The notes: generated by a model from the sequence alone, not told the origin. DNA of 64,000 bases from Colwellia sp. (GCA_013215295.1 JABSOZ010000006.1:124001-188000); one strand, 5' to 3'; positions 44,518 to 54,036 are shown, numbered from the stretch's first letter. A program made the numbers and translations.

Positions 44518-45690
44518 TTAGCTTAATTCTTTTATGGCTCGCCCTATACCATCCACCGTTAAAGGGAACATCCTATCGTCAATCAAGCGCTTAATTATGT
44601 TAATTGAATGATGATAATCCCAATGGATTTCAGGTTGTGGATTTAACCAAGCAACTTTATTGAAATGACCAAGAATTCTATGCATATAATCAACACCTGG
44701 TTTCTCATTCCAGTGTTCAACACTGCCACCAGGTGCGGTTATTTCATAAGGACCCATAGTGGCATCACCAACAAAGATAACTTTATAATCAGAGCCAAAG
44801 GTTCTAATTATTTCTTCTAATTCAACAGTATTGACACGGCGACGACTATTGTCTTTCCATAGTTTTTCGTAAACACAATTATGAAAATAGAAAAACTCAA
44901 GGTGTTTAAATTCGGTATGTGCCGCGGAGAATAATTCTTCACAGGTCTGGATATATTCGTCCATCGAGCCACCAATATCAAAAAACATTAACACTTTTAC
45001 CGCATTATGACGTTCTGGTTCCATATGCACATCGAGTAAGCCACCATTTTTAGCCGTATAACTAATGGTGGTGTTAATATCCAGCTTTTCACTTGCACCA
45101 GTACGTGCAAACTTCCTGAGTTTTTTAAGGGCTAATTTTATATTTCTGGTACCTAACTCTCGGTCTTGATCAAAGTTTCTAAATTCTCGCTTATCCCAGA
45201 CTTTCACCGCACTATTATTGCGGTTTTTATCTTGTCCGACTCTGATACCTTCAGGGTTATAACCATAAGCACCAAATGGAGATGTTCCTCCTGTGCCTAC
45301 CCACTTATTACCACCCGCATGACGTTTCTTTTGTTCTTCTAGGCGCTCTTTTAAAGCTTTCATCAGTTCATCTAAACCGCCTAAGGCTTTTAGTTTGTCT
45401 TTTTCTTCTTGAGTTAAGTTTTTTTCAAATTCTTTCGTTAGCCAATCTTCAGGTAATATTTTATCGAAAATATCTATTGTTTGAATACCTTCAAAATATT
45501 CAGCGAAAGCACTGTCGAATTTGTCATAATGGATTTCATCTTTAACCATGACAATTTTAGCTAAGTGATAAAACTCTTCAACATTCGCAAAAACAACCCC
45601 TTTTTTTAGTAGCGCAATAAGATCTAATAACTCGCGCAAGCTGCAAGGTACTTTATGCTTTCTAAGGGTTACAAATAAATCTATAAACAC
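44518..45690 (-). CDS. CoxE-like VWA-domain protein
   Basis: 390 residues with a GTG start at 45690, preceded by CAGG. The N-terminal half is helical and Lys/Glu-rich; the VWA domain starts near residue 230 with the MIDAS motif FFDIGGSMDEY, and VGDATMGPYEIT follows. Paired with the adjacent MoxR ATPase (5-bp gap), this is the CoxD/CoxE arrangement. CoxE and CoxD help build the Mo-Cu centre of CO dehydrogenase in Oligotropha. Here no CoxL is present but a molybdopterin oxidoreductase gene lies two genes upstream. Confidence 0.85.
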   Translation of the reverse strand: MFIDLFVTLRKHKVPCSLRELLDLIALLKKGVVFANVEEFYHLAKIVMVKDEIHYDKFDSAFAEYFEGIQTIDIFDKILPEDWLTKEFEKNLTQEEKDKLKALGGLDELMKALKERLEEQKKRHAGGNKWVGTGGTSPFGAYGYNPEGIRVGQDKNRNNSAVKVWDKREFRNFDQDRELGTRNIKLALKKLRKFARTGASEKLDINTTISYTAKNGGLLDVHMEPERHNAVKVLMFFDIGGSMDEYIQTCEELFSAAHTEFKHLEFFYFHNCVYEKLWKDNSRRRVNTVELEEIIRTFGSDYKVIFVGDATMGPYEITAPGGSVEHWNEKPGVDYMHRILGHFNKVAWLNPQPEIHWDYHHSINIIKRLIDDRMFPLTVDGIGRAIKELS

Positions 45691-45695
45691 GTTAC

Positions 45696-46529
45696 TTACC
45701 TGTTTCTACGACTGATGAAAGCAAGTTTTTCTAGTAATGATACATCCTGTTCATTTTTCAACAGTGCGCCAAACAAAGGGATAATGTCTGACTTTTTGTT
45801 GATCAATACATCTTGAGATACATCGTCTGCCACCAGTAATTTTAACCAATCAATTAATTCAGATGTAGATGGCTTTTTCTTAATGCCTTGGAGATCTCTA
45901 AGTTCAAAAAATACTTCTAATGTATGTGCTAATAAGTCTTTTTTCACATCAGGATGATGAACAGCAATAATTTGTTCCATTTCTACTTTGGTAGGAAACT
46001 TAATATAATGGAAGAAACAACGACGTAAAAATGCGTCAGGGAGTTCTTTTTCATTATTAGAAGTGATTATGATGATCGGTCTTTGTTTTGCTTTAATGAC
46101 TTGTTGCGTTTCATAAACAAAGAATTCCATTTTATCGAGTTCTTGTAATAGATCGTTGGGAAATTCGATATCTGCTTTGTCTATTTCATCGATCAATAAA
46201 ATCGGACGTTGCTCTTCTTCAAACGCCTGCCAAAGTTTGCCTTTGATAATGTAATTAGAAATATCATTAACACGCTCATCACCTAATTGACTATCTCGTA
46301 ATCGCGATACAGCATCATATTCGTACAAACCCTGTTGTGCTTTTGTTGTTGATTTAATATGCCATTGATACAATTTACAATTAAGAGACTTTGCTAATTC
46401 TTCAGCGAGTTGTGTTTTACCCGTTCCTGGTTCGCCTTTTATCAAGAGTGGCTTTTCTAAGGTAATTGCCGCGTTTACCGCTAAGCGAAGTTCTTCTGAT
46501 GCAATATAACTCTCTGTACTTTTAAACAT
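45696..46529 (-). CDS. MoxR-family AAA+ ATPase (CoxD-like)
   Basis: 277 residues. Walker A G32-E-P-G-T-G-K-T39, Walker B ILLIDEIDKADIEF, sensor IITSNNEKELPDAFLRRCFFHYIKFP. The FFVYETQQVIKAKQRP loop is typical of the CoxD-type group and different from the MoxR at 33192. Functions as a motor for a partner, most likely the VWA protein encoded next. Confidence 0.9.
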   Translation of the reverse strand: MFKSTESYIASEELRLAVNAAITLEKPLLIKGEPGTGKTQLAEELAKSLNCKLYQWHIKSTTKAQQGLYEYDAVSRLRDSQLGDERVNDISNYIIKGKLWQAFEEEQRPILLIDEIDKADIEFPNDLLQELDKMEFFVYETQQVIKAKQRPIIIITSNNEKELPDAFLRRCFFHYIKFPTKVEMEQIIAVHHPDVKKDLLAHTLEVFFELRDLQGIKKKPSTSELIDWLKLLVADDVSQDVLINKKSDIIPLFGALLKNEQDVSLLEKLAFISRRNR

Positions 46530-46545
46530 GTTTTTACCTATAAAG

Positions 46546-46570
46546 ATGATGCCATGACATTTGGCATCAT
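46546..46570 (-). terminator. Intercistronic hairpin between the DUF1295 gene and the CoxD-like gene
   Basis: 9-bp stem ATGATGCCA (46546-46554) / TGGCATCAT (46562-46570), loop 7 nt, then CTTTAT on the minus strand just before the AGG ribosome site of the ATPase. It could partly terminate read-through from the DUF1295 gene. Confidence 0.5.
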
Positions 46571-46580
46571 TAAAATTAAT

Positions 46581-47495
46581 TTATGATTTTTTTGGGCCGG
46601 GAAAAAAAATATTGGTTGTTTGTTGATAGTCTTTATATTCAGGTCGTTTCTGCAACGAATAATACTCAGAAGGAACAGCACCTGTATAATAAACTAACGT
46701 GGTATACATCATTCTTGAAGCAAGTAATACACCTACACCAAGTAAAACCCAGATTATAATAGATTCTTGTTGATACAAAAATAACCACGAAGGGACTGCA
46801 GCTATAACTAAGCCATTCCAGACCATCCATTCAGCAAAATAATTAGGATGACGACTATATTTCCATAAACCGACATTACAGACTTTGTTTTTCTTGCCGA
46901 GTTTTTTCATTTTACGAAGAAACGCTAATTTTTGCATATCAGCGACACTTTCCATGACAAAAGCACCTAACCAAACAATAATGCCGATTATTTCAAATAT
47001 CGATATCGACTCATCAGGATTCATTGCAATGACAAAAGCGGGCATCGCTAAAAAAGAAGCATTGGCAAAACCTTGTAATATCGCTTCCACCTGCATTGCT
47101 AAAGCTGTATTGGTTTTACCACTTTTTTGCCAACGACGTTTTTGATATTCATAGCGCGGAAATTCGGTTTGTAAATGCCCTATTCGCCACATTTTCAATG
47201 CGCCTAAACCCATTCTACTACCGGCAAAAATATAAGCAATACTCACCACAGCGACACGAATACTATCTCCTTCACCATAAACCCAAGTAAGCACACCAAT
47301 AAGTGTTAATCCCCAAGGCCAGCCAATGTCTACATAAGACATTCTCCCGGTGCGCCATGCTGGTATACATACAACCAAAGCAAATAATACCAATTGTAAA
47401 ATACCATTGGTTAAACTAAGACTCGCTAGGCTATCGGTGAATAGTAATAATAACCACCCAGCAATAAACAAAAACAATGGTGAAAAATATTTCAT
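46581..47495 (-). CDS. DUF1295 membrane protein (steroid 5-alpha-reductase-like fold)
   Basis: 304 residues, about seven membrane helices. The C-terminal GLWKYSRHPNYFAEWMVWNG block is the conserved NADPH-binding region shared by DUF1295, isoprenylcysteine methyltransferases and 5-alpha reductases. Enzyme activity in bacteria is not established. The neighbouring molybdoenzyme and haem protein allow a role in sterol or isoprenoid metabolism. Confidence 0.82.
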   Translation of the reverse strand: MKYFSPLFLFIAGWLLLLFTDSLASLSLTNGILQLVLFALVVCIPAWRTGRMSYVDIGWPWGLTLIGVLTWVYGEGDSIRVAVVSIAYIFAGSRMGLGALKMWRIGHLQTEFPRYEYQKRRWQKSGKTNTALAMQVEAILQGFANASFLAMPAFVIAMNPDESISIFEIIGIIVWLGAFVMESVADMQKLAFLRKMKKLGKKNKVCNVGLWKYSRHPNYFAEWMVWNGLVIAAVPSWLFLYQQESIIIWVLLGVGVLLASRMMYTTLVYYTGAVPSEYYSLQKRPEYKDYQQTTNIFFPGPKKS

Positions 47496-47571
47496 CTTTT
47501 GACCTTAAAATATTGACGCTAATGTGACGAACCTAACCTGATGATTCATCTTTTTAAAACTAAATGGAAAA

Positions 47572-49674
47572 TTACGCGACTCTGATCGCTACAGGTGTAC
47601 CATTTAGTGCAGCATTACCGGTTAAGGTATCTACTCGATTTGCATCAGTTAAATCGTTAATACTTACACCTGGTTGCTTAGCAGCTACTGACATTTTTGT
47701 GCCCTTTTGATTATGGCCCCAGCCTTGAGGCATGCTCACAACACCTTTTTGAATATCGTCAGTTATCACCACTTCAATTTCAACTTCACCGACAATTGAG
47801 CTGATCTTAACAAGCTGTCCTTTAGAGATCCCTAACACTTGAGCATCTTCTGGATGAACTTCTAAGGTACAAGGATTTTTACCTTTCACTAAACGTTCAG
47901 AATTCTGTGTCCATGTATTATGACTTTTCACCAGTCGTCGACCGATCAAATCGAATGGGTAGTTTTCATCACGAGCTGGATGCGATTTTACCGCGTTTAA
48001 ACGAGGTAAATCGTCAACATATAATTGCGGAAATAAATCCACTCTACCTTCAGCTGTTTTTATTCGTTCTTCAATACAGGGCATTAATGGCCCAATATCA
48101 ATCCCATGCGGGTTGTCGATAAGCTTTTGTAAGCTCATACCTTCTTCGCCGTATGGACCACTTTTTAATTCCATATCCAGTATCATTTCAGGCGTATACG
48201 GATTAACTTTGCTATCAGTCATTCGGGCTGCTAATTCATTTAATATTTGATAATCGCACCTTTGATAGTCTTCTTTTTCAAATAAAGCTGCTGAATATTT
48301 CACTGTATTTCGTACCGAGAAACTATTAAAGAAAATATCAAAATGAGAGTTTTCAACCCCCGTTGTACCCGGTAAAATAATATTGGCATATTTGGTAGTT
48401 TCATTTAAATAAATATCTACCGACACCATATAATCTAATCCTTCAAACGCCTCTGCAAGTTTATGACCACTAGGTGATGAAAGAACGGGGTTACCGGCAA
48501 CTGTAATTAAACTTCTAATTTGACCTTCTCCGGGTGTTTGTATTTCTTCTGCTAATGTTGCTACCGGGAATTCACCATTGAAAAAAGGTAATTTTCGTAC
48601 ACGGGTTTTGTGTTGACCAAAAGAGGTTTTATGACCCCTTTTATGATTTCTTAATAAATCAAAAGCAGGCTGTGGAAACATAGCGCCACCTGCTCGGTCA
48701 AAATTACCCGTTATAATATTGAGTACATTCGTGAGCCACTGACATAAACCACCAAACGTTTGAGTCGATGCCCCCATGCGGCTATAACAAACTGCTGAAT
48801 CGGCGGCGACCATATCAGCCGTTAATGTTCTAATAGCAATTGCCTCTATACCGACATGCTCTGCCACAGATTCAGGAGAGTAATCTTTCGCAATACGCTC
48901 TAATCCTTCAAGACCATCAACCATGTTCTCAAGGTGGCGTAAATTAACGCTATGGCTTGCAAAAACACAGTGGATCATCGCGAACAACAACAACGCATCT
49001 TTTTCAGGGCGTATAAATAAATGCTGGTCCGCTATTTTAGCTGTACGGGTACGGCGGGGATCAATAACAACGATTTTACCACCACGTTTTTGTATCGCTT
49101 TCATACGGCCAATAACGTTAGGTGCCGTCATCATACTGCCATTAGATACGACAGGGTTGCCACCAATAATGAGCATAAAATCGGTTCGATCAATATCAGG
49201 TACAGGAATTAACATACCCGCACCAAACATAAAGTTTGAAGCAACATGATGTGGCATTTGATCAGTAGAAGCAGAACTAAAGCGATTAATCGTGCCTAAG
49301 GATTTCATGAAAGGCTTTAAGAATATAGCATTGCCTAAATTATGCGCATTTGGATTACCTAAATAAACGGCTAATGCATTTCTGCCAAATTCATTCTGTA
49401 TCCCTTTAAATTTTTCAGCAATTTCAGTGAATGCTTCATCCCATGAAATATCTTCCCAGCCTGTGGCTGTTCGTCTTATCGGTGTTTTTAAACGATCTTT
49501 ATCGGTATAAAAATCTTGTAACGCTGTTGCTTTTGGGCAGTTATACCCTTTGCTAAAAGGGTCATTTTGGTCGCCTTTAATCGACAATATTTCTTTATCT
49601 TGATATTTAATTTCTAAGCCACACATGGCTTCACAAATATTACAGTTTCGATAATGTGTTTTGATTTCGCTCAT
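47572..49674 (-). CDS. Molybdopterin oxidoreductase (Mo-bisMGD, DMSO-reductase superfamily)
   Basis: 700 residues, soluble, no Tat signal. N-terminal [4Fe-4S] ligands C11-x2-C14-x3-C18-x27-C46, then molybdopterin-binding core blocks: LAVYLGNPNAHNLGN, FMLIIGGNPVVSNGSMM, GGKIVVIDPRRTRTAKIAD, SRMGASTQTFGGLCQWLTNVLNIITGNFDRAGGAMFP and the C-terminal MoCo domain VSMPQGWGHNQKGTKMSVAAKQPGVSIN. No FeS or membrane subunit is adjacent, so it is probably a single-subunit cytoplasmic enzyme. The Mo ligand cannot be fixed by eye (the SASTDQMPHHV region lacks Cys or Sec). Substrate unknown. Confidence 0.85.
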   Translation of the reverse strand: MSEIKTHYRNCNICEAMCGLEIKYQDKEILSIKGDQNDPFSKGYNCPKATALQDFYTDKDRLKTPIRRTATGWEDISWDEAFTEIAEKFKGIQNEFGRNALAVYLGNPNAHNLGNAIFLKPFMKSLGTINRFSSASTDQMPHHVASNFMFGAGMLIPVPDIDRTDFMLIIGGNPVVSNGSMMTAPNVIGRMKAIQKRGGKIVVIDPRRTRTAKIADQHLFIRPEKDALLLFAMIHCVFASHSVNLRHLENMVDGLEGLERIAKDYSPESVAEHVGIEAIAIRTLTADMVAADSAVCYSRMGASTQTFGGLCQWLTNVLNIITGNFDRAGGAMFPQPAFDLLRNHKRGHKTSFGQHKTRVRKLPFFNGEFPVATLAEEIQTPGEGQIRSLITVAGNPVLSSPSGHKLAEAFEGLDYMVSVDIYLNETTKYANIILPGTTGVENSHFDIFFNSFSVRNTVKYSAALFEKEDYQRCDYQILNELAARMTDSKVNPYTPEMILDMELKSGPYGEEGMSLQKLIDNPHGIDIGPLMPCIEERIKTAEGRVDLFPQLYVDDLPRLNAVKSHPARDENYPFDLIGRRLVKSHNTWTQNSERLVKGKNPCTLEVHPEDAQVLGISKGQLVKISSIVGEVEIEVVITDDIQKGVVSMPQGWGHNQKGTKMSVAAKQPGVSINDLTDANRVDTLTGNAALNGTPVAIRVA

Positions 49675-49708
49675 GTTTAATACCTAGCTATTAAAATAAT
49701 TTTTGACG

Positions 49709-50377
49709 CTAAAATTTATCTTCGAACCATTTTTTTGTTAATCCAATGTTGACCATACTCTTCAGTTTGAATAGTGCCATCCAATCACCATCTTGAGGCT
49801 CTGCTGCACCACACCGAGGGTCTGAACGTTGAAGTGCTCCAGTCATTTTGTGATCAATAGGAATAGGATCACAGCCACGTCCTGATTCACAAATGAAATC
49901 CCATTTCTCTCTAGCAGGTGCATGACAAGTAAAACAATTACCACCAAAACGGTTAACTACATCTACAAAACCCCGCTTGTTAATCTTCGACCCGTCTTCG
50001 TTTACGACAAGTTCAAAAAACTCCCAATCTCCAGTAGCGGGGAATGTGCCTGATTTTCGCTTTACCATCACTTCAGTTGGCACAAGTTGTACAACAGAGC
50101 CCACCGGATATACAGCATCTTCAGGTGCATTTGCCACAGCTAACGTACTTTCAATATCTCCTAAAAGATTATCTACATAAAAATGTCGAACGGGTGTCAT
50201 GTCTCTGATACAACTAAAGCTATTTTCGTCAATATCAACATCTATTGCTGCCAAAGTGCTTGTTGTTTCAACCGTTTCTTGTTCGTTTTTAAATTCCGTT
50301 TCTGCATTCACTGATAACGAGGTGAAACAAAATAGTATCAATGTGTAAATACTTCTTTTGACTAATTTATGGCTCAT
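49709..50377 (-). CDS. Secreted haem protein resembling cytochrome P460-like proteins
   Basis: 222 residues from ATG 50377 (GGA seven bases upstream; the frame extends to 50389 with a TTG). Signal peptide about 1-25 (RSIYTLILFCFTSLSVNA). One CxxCH motif (NCFTCHAPA) near residue 165, preceded by a region with YPVGSVVQLVPTEVMVKRKS...GDWEFFEL that resembles the P460-like fold. Extra Cys pairs (CESGRGC) could form a disulfide. It sits 34 bp after the molybdoenzyme gene in the same direction and may be its electron partner or an independent redox protein. Confidence 0.65.
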   Translation of the reverse strand: MSHKLVKRSIYTLILFCFTSLSVNAETEFKNEQETVETTSTLAAIDVDIDENSFSCIRDMTPVRHFYVDNLLGDIESTLAVANAPEDAVYPVGSVVQLVPTEVMVKRKSGTFPATGDWEFFELVVNEDGSKINKRGFVDVVNRFGGNCFTCHAPAREKWDFICESGRGCDPIPIDHKMTGALQRSDPRCGAAEPQDGDWMALFKLKSMVNIGLTKKWFEDKF

Positions 50378-50451
50378 ATTCATATCCAATTTTTGTTAGT
50401 TTGGTGGTACTTAATATTTGTATATCAGTAATTAACACTTAATTATTAACA

Positions 50452-51450
50452 CTAGAGCTTCACAATCAACTTGCCTTTATTTTGCCCAGTAAAAAATAAA
50501 TTAAGACCTGTCATTGCTGACTCAAGTCCATCTAGAACGTGAGCACGATGTTTAATTTTTCCTTGCATCACATAAGGTGTTAACTTTGCTAAAAGCGCAG
50601 GTACTTCACCAAAATGATCAGGCATAGTAAAACCTTGTATGATTAAACGTTTTTTTATAATTGGGATCCAATTAGGTGCTAGATCTGGCGTTTCTTTAGG
50701 GTAATCAGCAATCATGCCACACACCGCAATGCGGCCATGAGCATTCATTCGGTCAAATACATGATGCTGAATAGGGCCTCCGGTATTTTCAAAATATACG
50801 TCAATACCCTTTGGCGTTAATTCAGCTAACTTAGTGGCTAAATCATCAGTTTTATAATTAACTGCACCATCAAAACCAAGTTCATTAACAATCCAATCTG
50901 CTTTTTCATCACTACCCACAATACCAATAACGGTTAATCCATCAGCCTTAGCCAGTTGACCGACGATAGACCCCACCGAACCTGCAGCACCCGATACAAC
51001 AATAGTTTCGCCTTCTTTCGGTTTGCCAATACTGTATAAGCCTTGTGTAGCTGTTAAACCCGGTAAAGCAAATACTGATAAAATTGCTTCAGCGGGTAAT
51101 GGTGCAGTCACTTTATTTAAACCTGCTCCGTCACTTAAAAAGTATTCTTGCCAACCCATCATGCCCATTACGCGGTCGCCAACTTTATAATCAGCATGGT
51201 TACTTTCAACAATTTCACCGATACCAGAGCTTCGCATAACATCTCCAAGCGCCACCGGCGGGATATAACTTTCTGTGTCAGGGCTCATCCAGCCAAACAT
51301 TGCTGGGTCTAATGACATATGCGATTGTTTAACTAAAAACTTTCCATCACTCACTTCAGGCATGTTCTTTTGAACAACTTCAAATAAATCAGGACCGACA
51401 GGACCAGCGGTAGGACGCGCGACTAAATTTATTGCTTTATATGTTGTCAT
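50452..51450 (-). CDS. NADP-dependent MDR oxidoreductase (CurA / leukotriene B4 dehydrogenase type)
   Basis: 332 residues. ARPTAGPVGPDLFEVV and SLDPAMFGWM are the prostaglandin-reductase/CurA marks; VVSGAAGSVGSIVGQLAKADG is the dinucleotide-binding loop; the FIMPDHFG-like block (QGFTMPDHFGEVPALLAKLTPYV) follows. Reduces double bonds of alpha,beta-unsaturated ketones or aldehydes. It fits the detoxification set with the GST and the nitroreductase. Confidence 0.9.
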   Translation of the reverse strand: MTTYKAINLVARPTAGPVGPDLFEVVQKNMPEVSDGKFLVKQSHMSLDPAMFGWMSPDTESYIPPVALGDVMRSSGIGEIVESNHADYKVGDRVMGMMGWQEYFLSDGAGLNKVTAPLPAEAILSVFALPGLTATQGLYSIGKPKEGETIVVSGAAGSVGSIVGQLAKADGLTVIGIVGSDEKADWIVNELGFDGAVNYKTDDLATKLAELTPKGIDVYFENTGGPIQHHVFDRMNAHGRIAVCGMIADYPKETPDLAPNWIPIIKKRLIIQGFTMPDHFGEVPALLAKLTPYVMQGKIKHRAHVLDGLESAMTGLNLFFTGQNKGKLIVKL

Positions 51451-51521
51451 TATTATTATCTCTACTTTTTTCTTTAATTAAGAATGGGGGTCGTTAAATT
51501 TGCTGTTACTTGAACAAAGAT

Positions 51522-52580
51522 CTAAGCCAACAATTGGTTAATATTTTTTATGCGGTTGATGTCTTGATTTACATATAGCTGTTGAAATGAATCGGCAAGT
51601 TTCTCGCTCTCAAGCATCACCGTTTTCCAATACGACATACGCTGTTCTCTGTCCATAACAACAAAGTCATTTCTGTCTGGTATTTTCTGATGAGGAAGTG
51701 AAGCAATGAACTTTGCTGATGGACAGAGCAACACAGTGTTGTCGTAATGCTTTAATCGCACTTTTCTTGATAAGTTTTTATCAAACCACCCTGCTTTCAA
51801 TGTGGAGCTGAAGTGAGGGTAAAGCGTAAGGCCTGAATTTTTAATTTCAAAATCAAAATGATAATCAACAATCCCACCATCTCTATACATACCTTGAGGG
51901 CTATCTTCGATATTTCTAATACCTTTCATCACCATGGGAATAGAACCTGATGCTAATAGTGCATTTCGAATATTATCTGTTGTAAAAGGGATGTGTGTCG
52001 TGGAAATTTTGTCAGGATCATTAAGTGTTAAGTCACTATTGCTCGACTGAAAAATATACCGCTCGTATTGACTATTTAGCCGTGGACGATTGATACGATT
52101 ATTCACATAACTTTTTGCCAGACCCAATCCTTGTATAAACTTATTTTCAGAACCAACAAAACCCTTACATTTAGCGACAATAATATGTAGTTTAAAATAA
52201 AGGTTATCTACTATTTCTTGTTCACCAAACTCTCCAAAGATAGCGTCCATCATTTCTAAAGCTTTTGTGCTAACTTCTTCAGGTTTTGCTTTGTTAGAGT
52301 AGGTTGTTTCATGATAATTTTTAGCGAGACGTTCTATCGCAGCAACAGGATTTTTTTGAGCAAAACATGCATTTCTAAAAGCGCCAACACTTGAACCAAT
52401 GAGATTTAATGGTTGTTGCTTATCTTTAAAAAACTCACCGAATATATATTTATCTAAACCAAACAGCGCAAACCATTTAGGCCCGCCACTCGCGCCTAAA
52501 AAAGAAGTAAATAAGTCTGGGGTAAAGCCTTTGTCTTTAATCGTCTTTAAGGCTGAATCGCCTGCATAAATTTCTAACAT
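51522..52580 (-). CDS. Patatin-like phospholipase
   Basis: 352 residues. Oxyanion loop LGASGGPKW (residues 28-36), nucleophile S64 in GSSVG, and catalytic Asp D234 in YRDGG, the Ser-Asp dyad of patatins. No signal peptide, so it acts on cytoplasmic or inner-membrane lipids. It could release fatty acids for the downstream acyl-CoA cluster. The C-terminal part (DREQRMSYWKTVMLESEKLADSF) is family-like. Confidence 0.9.
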   Translation of the reverse strand: MLEIYAGDSALKTIKDKGFTPDLFTSFLGASGGPKWFALFGLDKYIFGEFFKDKQQPLNLIGSSVGAFRNACFAQKNPVAAIERLAKNYHETTYSNKAKPEEVSTKALEMMDAIFGEFGEQEIVDNLYFKLHIIVAKCKGFVGSENKFIQGLGLAKSYVNNRINRPRLNSQYERYIFQSSNSDLTLNDPDKISTTHIPFTTDNIRNALLASGSIPMVMKGIRNIEDSPQGMYRDGGIVDYHFDFEIKNSGLTLYPHFSSTLKAGWFDKNLSRKVRLKHYDNTVLLCPSAKFIASLPHQKIPDRNDFVVMDREQRMSYWKTVMLESEKLADSFQQLYVNQDINRIKNINQLLA

Positions 52581-52758
52581 ATTATCGAGTATTCACTTTA
52601 TTTGAGAACAATATATATATTATTATATTGGATAAATCTATCGTAGACCTAACTAATAAATTAAACAAATGAATACTACTTATGGGTTATTATTCTTATT
52701 ATGAATACAGACTAGCGATAACACGGATGGCAAATATTAAGGGTTTATGCGTTTAATG

Positions 52759-52783
52759 AAGCACATAATACAATTATGTGCTT
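52759..52783. repeat. Perfect hairpin upstream of the patatin gene
   Basis: AAGCACATAAT / ATTATGTGCTT, 11 pairs, 3-nt loop, in the 331-bp gap between the MDR dehydrogenase and patatin genes. Possibly a back-up terminator or a regulatory dyad. The rest of the gap (52584-52750) shows nothing I can name. Confidence 0.45.
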
Positions 52784-52861
52784 TATTGACAAGGAAGTGA
52801 GTATTCATTTTACTTTTTGAACTCGCGGTATTTTTCTTTAATTTTATCGAAAGAAACAAAG

Positions 52862-52900
52862 AAAAAAGAGAACATCACTCATTCTAATAGCTCTGTTCTC
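52862..52900 (-). terminator. Terminator of the zinc-type dehydrogenase gene
   Basis: Stem GAGAACA (52868-52874) / TGTTCTC (52894-52900) with T6 on the minus strand, 12 bp after the stop codon at 52912. Confidence 0.7.
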
Positions 52901-52911
52901 CAAAGATAAAA

Positions 52912-54036
52912 TTATACGGACTTATTTGGATTAATGAGATATTTCTCACCCGTCTTTTTGGCATTGTATTGTAAAGCAATTTCTGGAGTCATCGCTTGTT
53001 CAAAACTTAATTCGTCCGTAAATGAACACGCAAATGTTGTCGTGATCTCATCGGCAACGCGTTTTTGCAATTGACCCACTTGTTCAGGTTTTAATTTACT
53101 CAAAAACCTCATCAATAACCAACCCCCTATGCCCCATGTCATACCATAAGCACGATTTAAAGTACTAGGAGAGAAATCTAACCCACCATAGATGTAGACT
53201 TGTTTATTTGCTTCTGAGCCATAAGTATTAAAACCGACAGCGTCTTTACTCCCTGATTGTTCCATCGCGGTAAGTATATCGCTAACGATTTCACCCCCAC
53301 CAATGGCATCAAATGCTAAGGTAGCACCCGTCTCATCGATAGCCTTGTAAAGATCCGCTTTGAACGTTTCACTCGAAGAATTACAAATATACTTGGCGCC
53401 AATCTTTTCAAGTATGTCCACTTGTTGCTGACTTCGAACAATATTGACCAAAGAAACGCCTTCTGCAATACAAATTTTATTGAGCATTTGTCCTAAGCTA
53501 GAAGCAGCTGCGGTATGTACTAATGCGGTATGCCCTTCCATACGCATAGTTTCAACCATGCCCAATGCTGTTAATGGATTTACAAACGATGTGGCAGCAT
53601 TCATGGCGGTAGTGCCTTCATTGTGTACTAAACAAGCTTGTGCTGGAACACAACAATATTGCGCATAAACCCCGCCCGTTAAGATAGCAACCGTTTTACC
53701 CATCAATGCTTGTGCTGCTTTACTGTCACCTGCAGCTATAACTACGCCAGCACCTTCATTACCTATGGGTAGTACCTGACCTAATCTTGATTTAATTCGA
53801 GGTAAAATACTTTTGTGCACCGGTGCACTATAGGTTGATTTATCGGTACTAAGTGTCGCTTCAGCCAAATTAGCCGGCCCAAACATAGGCCACATATCCG
53901 ATGGATTGATTGGAGCAGCTTCTATTCGAACGATCACTTCATGGGATTTAGGTTGAGGGACTTCAACATCTTTTAATGATATTTCAAGCTTGCCATCGGT
54001 AGAAATATGGGTAAATAGTTGTTTTGAGATTGTCAT
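52912..54036 (-). CDS. Zinc-binding-dehydrogenase-family (MDR) oxidoreductase without zinc ligands
   Basis: 374 residues. GroES-like N-terminus (VIVRIEAAPINPSDMWPMFGP), ending KSRLGQVLPIGNEGAGVVI, then a Rossmann-like part (LVHTAAASSLGQMLNKICIAEG). The Cys/His zinc ligands of alcohol dehydrogenases are absent, so it belongs to the quinone-oxidoreductase side. A loop at residues 60-85 (TLSTDKSTYSAPVHKSILPRIK) is longer than in standard members. Substrate unknown. Confidence 0.85.
   Translation of the reverse strand: MTISKQLFTHISTDGKLEISLKDVEVPQPKSHEVIVRIEAAPINPSDMWPMFGPANLAEATLSTDKSTYSAPVHKSILPRIKSRLGQVLPIGNEGAGVVIAAGDSKAAQALMGKTVAILTGGVYAQYCCVPAQACLVHNEGTTAMNAATSFVNPLTALGMVETMRMEGHTALVHTAAASSLGQMLNKICIAEGVSLVNIVRSQQQVDILEKIGAKYICNSSSETFKADLYKAIDETGATLAFDAIGGGEIVSDILTAMEQSGSKDAVGFNTYGSEANKQVYIYGGLDFSPSTLNRAYGMTWGIGGWLLMRFLSKLKPEQVGQLQKRVADEITTTFACSFTDELSFEQAMTPEIALQYNAKKTGEKYLINPNKSV

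Noticed and set aside
44518-46529. CO dehydrogenase locus
   Set aside because: CoxD- and CoxE-like genes are present, but no CoxL, CoxM or CoxS; the nearby molybdoenzyme is of another superfamily. The XdhAB at 16889-20870 belongs to the purine operon.
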